Translations under genes and position numbers: made by a program
The notes under the pieces: model-generated
What the model saw: the letters and a program-made list of their open reading frames with translations, nothing else
The model's database searches: none
What the model was told of the DNA's origin: nothing
From: Myxococcales bacterium
Lineage (GTDB): Bacteria > Myxococcota_A > Polyangia > Polyangiales > JADJMO01
Direction of reading: 5' to 3'
Length of the DNA: 17,678 nucleotides
Assembly: GCA_021783935.1 (NCBI GenBank)
Contig: JAJXTK010000036.1
Coordinates: forward strand, 1 to 17,678
In this document: positions 13,374 through 17,678 of the stretch, piece by piece
Position numbering within the stretch: the first letter of the stretch is position 1
Layout of the letters: each line of letters begins with the position of its first letter

Positions 13374-15032
13374 TTAGCTCACGGTGGGATCCTGACGGAT
13401 GTACGCCAGGAGCTTCTCGCGGCGCGCCTCGCTGAGAATACGGGGGAATTTACCCTGGACGTTGCCGTTGGTGACCTCGTGCAGGAAGCGCTGCGCGCCG
13501 CCCCGGGCCAGGGCGACGACGATCGGCGGCAAGATCGCCACGTCGCCGGCACGGTGCTCGCGGTAGACGCGGTTGAGCTTGCCGAGCCCCTCGTCGAACG
13601 CCGCAGCGAGCTGCTCGAGGCTCTTCGGCTCAGCCGAGGCGTCGAACTCGGCGTAGAGGACGTAGCGCGATTTCGCCGTCCCGGCGACGCCCACGTCGGC
13701 GGCCGCTCCGAAATCGAGCGTGCGGCAGGGCACCTGCTTGATTGCGTACGCCACTGCCTGCTCGATTTCGATGTGCGTCGTCAGCTCCTGGGTCACCGAC
13801 AGGCAGCCGGCGGTGCGCCCGGCGAACTCGATGCGGTGGGGTGCGATCGACGGGAAGCGGACGATGTCGCCGATCTCGTAGGCGTAGAGCCCCGAGACCG
13901 TCGTGACGAGGATCGAGTAGAGCCGGTCACGCTCGACCCCCCAGAGCGGCACGCGCGTGGGGTTGGGCTTGTCGCGCTCGTCCATGGGGACGAACTCGAA
14001 GAAGGTCCCGCGGTGCGGGATCATGAGCATGCCCGGCGCACCGGTGAAGTCGGTCGCGGCGAACAGCCCTCCCTCGGTCGCGTTGTAGGTGTCGACGAGC
14101 GTGAAGTCGCTCGTGCCCATGAGACGCTCGAGGATCGGCAGGTACGGATCGGCCGACACGCCGCCGCCCAGCATGACTTTCAGGTTCGGCCAGATCTCGC
14201 GCACCGTGCTCACGCTGCGACCGCGCCTGCGCGCCGCCTCGATCACCTTCTGCAGCATCAGGGTGAACCAGCAGGTCGTGCCGGAGATCGAGCGCACGTC
14301 GTAGTCGAGGTAGCGCTCGGCGATGATGCCGAGGCGTCGCTCGTACTCGGGCACGCGCTTGATCTCGTCGTGCGGCAGGTACATCGGCGCCGTGAACTTC
14401 GGCATCCGCGTCACCATCAACGCCGGGTTCGAGGTGATCAGCACCGGCCCCTCGGCGCGCATCGTGATGGGCGGGAAGAGGCCGAGCGTGTAGCCGGTGG
14501 GGTAGCGAGCGTCCCCCTTGTGCGCCAGGTAGCGCATGAGCGCGTCGGCGCCCGCCTTCTTCTGGTAGGAGATTTGCCGCTCGCCGATCGGCAGGAACTT
14601 CTGGCGCCCCTGGTTCGAGCTCCCCGAGGAGTTGCCGTAGTAGCGAATGAACTCGGGAACCACGAGCCCGCGCTCTCCCTTGCGCATGCGCTCGATGTAC
14701 GGCGAGAAGGAGTCGTAGTCGCCGATGGGGACCTGACGCGCGAAGTCCGCGTAGCGGCGGATGCGCTCGAAGCCGTGCGCGCGGCCGAACTCCGTGCCGC
14801 GCGCGTGCGCGACGAGCTCCGCGAGGGCGCGCTCCTGCTCCTGCTCGACGCGCTTGGCGGCGCGATCCCAGATCGCCGTCTGGACGTGCGCGACGCCGAG
14901 GAGCGCCTTGCCGACGAGGGACGGGAACGCCGTGGCGCGTAGGACGGGCGCCGAGGACACCTCGACCGCAGGATTCGAAGCTTCCGGCGCGGCCGGCTTC
15001 GATCCGAGCGCGGCAGGTTCGTGAGTTTGCAT
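13374..15032 (-). CDS. GH3-family acyl-adenylating (acid-amido synthetase) enzyme
   Basis: A 552-residue protein matching the GH3 superfamily (plant JAR1-like acyl acid-amido synthetases and bacterial relatives). Motif I, the nucleotide phosphate loop, is GNSSGSSNQGRQKFLP (133-148). Motif II is YNATEGG (316-322, YxxxE). Motif III is YEIGDIVRF (385-393). The C-terminal GNVQGKFPRIL (523-533) carries the lysine (Lys528) expected in the mobile adenylation domain. Such enzymes activate a carboxylic acid as acyl-AMP and transfer it to an amine, giving an amide. The substrate here is unknown. Residues 1 to about 30 are polar and probably disordered. ATG at 15032 has no strong ribosome site. The gene heads the minus-strand run that continues into inositol-1-phosphate synthase, so its amine acceptor might come from the aminotransferase. 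Confidence 0.9.
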   Translation of the reverse strand: MQTHEPAALGSKPAAPEASNPAVEVSSAPVLRATAFPSLVGKALLGVAHVQTAIWDRAAKRVEQEQERALAELVAHARGTEFGRAHGFERIRRYADFARQVPIGDYDSFSPYIERMRKGERGLVVPEFIRYYGNSSGSSNQGRQKFLPIGERQISYQKKAGADALMRYLAHKGDARYPTGYTLGLFPPITMRAEGPVLITSNPALMVTRMPKFTAPMYLPHDEIKRVPEYERRLGIIAERYLDYDVRSISGTTCWFTLMLQKVIEAARRRGRSVSTVREIWPNLKVMLGGGVSADPYLPILERLMGTSDFTLVDTYNATEGGLFAATDFTGAPGMLMIPHRGTFFEFVPMDERDKPNPTRVPLWGVERDRLYSILVTTVSGLYAYEIGDIVRFPSIAPHRIEFAGRTAGCLSVTQELTTHIEIEQAVAYAIKQVPCRTLDFGAAADVGVAGTAKSRYVLYAEFDASAEPKSLEQLAAAFDEGLGKLNRVYREHRAGDVAILPPIVVALARGGAQRFLHEVTNGNVQGKFPRILSEARREKLLAYIRQDPTVS

Positions 15033-15330
15033 GAGGCGATCCGAAGAGAGGCTCGAACGGGCGCGAAGGGTTCGCGAAGTGCGGCCGAAGGGTATCGACA
15101 CCGTCGAGCGATCGCGTAACGGAGCGCTCCGCCGACGGGCCCCAAACCCTTCAAGCGGAGCTGCGAGCACACCCGACGGGGTGATTTCGCACGGCTTTTC
15201 TATCGAGCCGCCGACCTGGTGCAGGTGTTTATTATTGCAAACCCGCCGAATCAACGCCGAAGGGCGAAGCCGCGATCCGCGCCCCACGAAAGCGGGAATT
15301 CTCGCCCGGCCGAGCGCGCCGCCCGCGCTG
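15033..15330. other. 298-bp intergenic region upstream of the GH3 gene, probable promoter region
   Basis: No gene is supported here. It must hold the promoter of the GH3-inositol run unless that run reads through from the outer-membrane protein gene upstream. The only clear AT-rich island in the area is TTTATTATTGCAAA (15228-15241), which on the minus strand contains TAATAA (15234-15229), a fair -10; the closest -35-like TTGATT lies only 14 bp upstream. Next to it is the inverted repeat ACCTG-GTG-CAGGT (15214-15226). Another palindrome, GGAGCGCTCC, lies at 15121-15130. If TAATAA is used, the mRNA leader would be about 190 bases long. Confidence 0.4.
15214..15226. promoter_or_regulatory. Inverted repeat beside the AT-rich island, operator candidate
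   Basis: ACCTG-GTG-CAGGT, 5-bp arms with a 3-base spacer. On the minus strand it lies just downstream of the possible -10 TAATAA at 15229-15234, where a bound dimer would block transcription of the GH3 gene run. The evidence is positional only. Confidence 0.25.
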
Positions 15331-16626
15331 CTAGAACATTAAACCGTCGGAGACGTAGATCCCGACCGGCAAGCCAGGGTTCTCGGCGACGGCGTCCGGC
15401 GAATACGCGACGTCGAGGCGGAAGATCGCCGCCTCCCCCCACTGTAGGAACAGGCCGCCGCCGACGCCGTACTTCAGCCCGAGGCCGCGCCCGTCGACGG
15501 GCGTCGACCACGCGTACTCGGAGAAGACGCGACCGACGTCGAAGAAGGCCGTGGCCCCGAGGCGAAAGCGCTGCTTCCAGAGCGAGAAGCGCGGCCCCGG
15601 TGCGCGCACCTCCGTGTTCGAGAGGACCTTCGCCAGCCCCGCGTAGCGCCCTTGCGGCACGCCGCGCACCCCGTTCTCGCCACCAAACAGCCGCTGCGGC
15701 TCGAACACGCCGCCCCTCGCCTGGTCGTAGAAGGGGACGTTGCCGAACTGGAACGAGCCGACCACGCGCTCGGCGAACAGGAACGGGCCCCCGAGCGGGA
15801 CGTAGTGCGAGAGCACCGCCGCGGCCTCGCCGTAGCGAATTCCGTCGGCCGAGCCGACCGTGCCACCGACGCCGATCTGGTAGAAGAGCCCGCGCGTCGT
15901 GATGAATTCGCTGTCGCGGGTGTCGTACATCACGCCCCCCGAGAGCGTCTGCAGGAACGCGCCGCGCACGCCGAGCACGTCGGCGCGATCCTCCGCGAGC
16001 TTGGTCGCCGCGTAGACCGCGGGGTTCTCCCAGCGCGAGATCAGGCCGAACGTCACGTCGAGCGGCGAGCTCGTGTGTACGCGCACGATGTTGCGCCAGC
16101 GCGCCTCTTCGAAGAGGAACTGATAGCGCCCCGCGACCTGCGACGCGCCCGGCGCCGGCGCCGCCGAGGTCGCGTCGCCGAGACCGTAGTACCCCTCGTT
16201 CACCGTGCGGTCGAAGCTCGCGCGCGAGTCGAGCCTGGCGCGGCCGCCGAAGAAGGCCGGGAGGTCGAGCCGCAGCACCTGATTCTGCTGGACGAAGCGC
16301 GTGCCGCCGAAGTCGTGCTTGAGGCTCGTGGCCAGCAGGATGTCGAGGTTCCACTGGTAGGGGCGGTCGTCGCCGTGGAAGTGCGTGATCGTGGCCGCGC
16401 CGCCGAACATGACGCCGATGTCCGTGTTGCCCGCGAGGATCGGAAAGCCCGCGTACTCCATTCGCTCCGCATCGAGCGGCTTGGCCGGGCTGGCGGGGGC
16501 GCCGTCCTTCGGATCGACCGCGGCCGTGGGAACAGTAGGCTCGGCGCGCGCGGGCACCGCGGCGAGGGGGACGCCCAGGGCGAGCCCGAGGGCGGCGAGG
16601 CGGGGTGCGATCGGAGGCTGCGTCAA
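15331..16626 (-). CDS. Barrel-only Omp85/BamA-TamA-like outer-membrane protein
   Basis: A 431-residue protein. Residues 1-28 form a signal peptide ending PARA|EP. About 30 Pro/Ala-rich residues follow, then repeated amphipathic beta strands to the very end, which closes with a terminal Phe (DGLMF) as outer-membrane barrels do. GVRGVPQGRY (319-328) is the conserved VRG motif of Omp85 loop 6, and FFDVGRVF and GVGGGLFLQW match the last strands of that barrel family. No POTRA repeats fit in the short N-terminal part, so it is not a standard BamA or TamA and may be a pore or surface antigen. The only possible start in frame before a stop is TTG at 16626, with GAGGGG 8 bases upstream; later Met or Val codons would lose the signal peptide. 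Confidence 0.82.
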   Translation of the reverse strand: MTQPPIAPRLAALGLALGVPLAAVPARAEPTVPTAAVDPKDGAPASPAKPLDAERMEYAGFPILAGNTDIGVMFGGAATITHFHGDDRPYQWNLDILLATSLKHDFGGTRFVQQNQVLRLDLPAFFGGRARLDSRASFDRTVNEGYYGLGDATSAAPAPGASQVAGRYQFLFEEARWRNIVRVHTSSPLDVTFGLISRWENPAVYAATKLAEDRADVLGVRGAFLQTLSGGVMYDTRDSEFITTRGLFYQIGVGGTVGSADGIRYGEAAAVLSHYVPLGGPFLFAERVVGSFQFGNVPFYDQARGGVFEPQRLFGGENGVRGVPQGRYAGLAKVLSNTEVRAPGPRFSLWKQRFRLGATAFFDVGRVFSEYAWSTPVDGRGLGLKYGVGGGLFLQWGEAAIFRLDVAYSPDAVAENPGLPVGIYVSDGLMF

Positions 16627-16778
16627 GGCGGGGGCCCCTCGGATGCCACGGTTCGGCTCCGAGCGCTCGTTCGACGCACCGACATCGCCGCCGTGCCGTC
16701 GCCGACGTTGCCAATTCGGCGCCGCCGTGCAGGATCGCCCGCCGCGCGGCGGATCTCGAAGACGCCGCGTCGAGCCCC
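16627..16778. other. Divergent intergenic region between outer-membrane protein and GMC oxidoreductase genes
   Basis: This 152-bp stretch must carry the starts of transcription for both neighbours. No clear -35/-10 pair is visible. A perfect 14-bp palindrome, CCGCCGCGCGGCGG, lies at 16739-16752, 27 bases before the GMC start, but such GC palindromes arise easily in this base composition. Confidence 0.35.
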
Positions 16779-17678
16779 ATGAACGAGACCACGCCCCCTA
16801 TCCTGCCCCTCGACGTCGACGACCGGCGCAGCGCGCTCGCCTTGATGGAGGCCATCCTGCCGGGATCGCCCCACGTCCCCGCCGCCGACGAGGCCACGCT
16901 CGCGCGGACGCACGAGGTCGTGCACGCGTTCGACGCGCGGCTCACCAAGGCGTGGCTCGGCGCGCAGTCGACGCTGTGCGCGGCCGCCATCGCCTACACG
17001 GGGCGCCGCTTCGAGGCGCTCTCGCGCAGCGCACAGGACGCGCTCCTCGCGCGCTGGGAGGTCGATCCGGTCCTCAAGGGCCCGCTCGCGCTGTTGTCGC
17101 TCGTCTACAAGTTCGTGCACTTCGATCGCGCGCCGGTCTACGAGGCGCTCGGCGGGCGTCGTCAGCTCGTCACGCACGTCGAGCGCCCGCGCTGGCAGCG
17201 CGGGATCGTGCGGGCGGACGAGTGGACCGGCGGCGATCTCGACTGCGACGTCGTGGTGGTCGGCACCGGCGCCGGCGGCGCGGTGGTCGGGCGCGAGCTC
17301 GCCGATCGCGGCCACGCGGTCGTCTTCGTCGAGGAGGGGGAGCACTACACGCGCGACGCGTTCGACGGCAGCTCGGTGCGCGCGCACCAGCGCTTCCTGC
17401 GCGCGGCGGTCACGCTCGGCAACGCGCCGACGCCGGTCATCATCGGCCGCATGGTCGGCGGCTCCACCGCGATCAACGGAGGGACCTGCTTCCGCACGCC
17501 ATCGTGGGTCCTCGACCGTTGGTGCGAGGAGATCGGCGTCGACGATTTCGCGCCCGAGCGGATGCGCCCGTACTTCGAGCGCGTCGAGCGCATCCTGCAG
17601 GTCGCGCCGACGGAGCGTCGCTTCCTCGGCCCCATCGTCGACGTCATGCAGCGAGGCTGCGACGGCCTGGGGTGGAGC
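16779..17678 (+). CDS. GMC oxidoreductase, long-chain alcohol oxidase-like, 3'-truncated by window edge
   Basis: The first 300 codons are open to the last base. Residues 1 to about 150 form a helical N-terminal region with pieces such as ALLARWEVDPVLKG, SLVYKFVHFD and VYEALGG, like the N-terminal part of plant and yeast long-chain fatty alcohol oxidases. The FAD-binding GMC fold then begins: CDVVVVGTGAGGAVVGREL (156-174, GxGxxG) and VFVEEGEHY (182-190, Glu185 or 186 for the ribose). GRMVGGSTAINGGTCFRTP (223-241) is the GMC signature for the FAD pyrophosphate and flavin. The catalytic His pair lies beyond the window. The family oxidises alcohols to aldehydes; the N-terminal type points to fatty alcohols or sterol-like substrates. 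ATG at 16779 is the first plausible start, though its ribosome site (GTCGAG) is poor. Confidence 0.85.
   Translation, partial: MNETTPPILPLDVDDRRSALALMEAILPGSPHVPAADEATLARTHEVVHAFDARLTKAWLGAQSTLCAAAIAYTGRRFEALSRSAQDALLARWEVDPVLKGPLALLSLVYKFVHFDRAPVYEALGGRRQLVTHVERPRWQRGIVRADEWTGGDLDCDVVVVGTGAGGAVVGRELADRGHAVVFVEEGEHYTRDAFDGSSVRAHQRFLRAAVTLGNAPTPVIIGRMVGGSTAINGGTCFRTPSWVLDRWCEEIGVDDFAPERMRPYFERVERILQVAPTERRFLGPIVDVMQRGCDGLGWS

Noticed and set aside
11819..13435. Plus-strand open frame of 538 codons across the aminotransferase and inositol synthase genes
   Set aside because: It spans two well-identified minus-strand genes and has the composition of antisense GC-rich DNA.
12975..14942. Plus-strand open frame of 655 codons opposite the GH3 gene
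   Set aside because: Antisense shadow; GH3 motifs are unambiguous on the minus strand.
16623..17387. Minus-strand open frame opposite the start of the GMC oxidoreductase
   Set aside because: The plus strand is open to the window end with FAD and GMC motifs; the minus frame is Arg/Asp/Val-rich with none.

Overview
The window is very GC-rich, Gram-negative chromosomal DNA (LpxL-type acyltransferase, Omp85-type outer-membrane barrel, RND/MMPL exporter, lipoproteins). The strong G/C preference at third codon positions, the cysteine-rich secreted protein with CxGxCxGxC-like blocks and the overall gene style suggest a myxobacterium (Polyangiales-like, Myxococcota). This is inference; there is no rRNA or marker gene here to prove it. 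I see no mobile element, integrase, CRISPR array or rRNA.

Layout. 1-1353 (+): 3' part of a PLP-dependent ACC-deaminase/D-cysteine-desulfhydrase-like enzyme, then a small TerB-like protein. 1381-1426: hairpin between convergent genes. 1431-2741 (-): secreted Cys-rich repeat protein. 2946-4300 (+): small Cys-containing lipoprotein overlapping by 4 bp with an LpxL/HtrB-like acyltransferase. 4344-4417 (+): tRNA-Pro(CGG), followed 51 bp on by an imperfect copy of its 3' end. 4681-8828 (-): RND/MMPL transporter followed by an aldehyde dehydrogenase. 8876-9694 (+): inositol monophosphatase-family enzyme, whose 3' end overlaps the convergent gene by 28 bp. 9667-15032 (-): GH3-family acyl-adenylating enzyme, myo-inositol-1-phosphate synthase, DegT-family aminotransferase and an LPG-synthase-TM/flippase-like membrane protein, the last three joined by 4-bp start/stop overlaps. 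15331-16626 (-): barrel-only Omp85-like outer-membrane protein. 16779-end (+): 5' 300 codons of a GMC oxidoreductase resembling long-chain alcohol oxidases.

The most interesting part is 8.9-15.0 kb. Inositol-1-phosphate synthase, an inositol-phosphatase-family enzyme, a sugar/cyclitol-type aminotransferase, an amide-forming GH3 enzyme and a flippase-like protein lie together, flanked by an RND exporter, an aldehyde dehydrogenase and an alcohol-oxidase-like gene. One reading is a pathway making an amino-cyclitol (inositol-derived) conjugate or lipid and moving it to the envelope. The family assignments are well supported. The joint pathway is a hypothesis: the dehydrogenase that would make the keto-inositol substrate is not clearly present, and no product is known.

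Gene calls rest on family motifs read from the translations and on start/stop geometry; no database search was possible.
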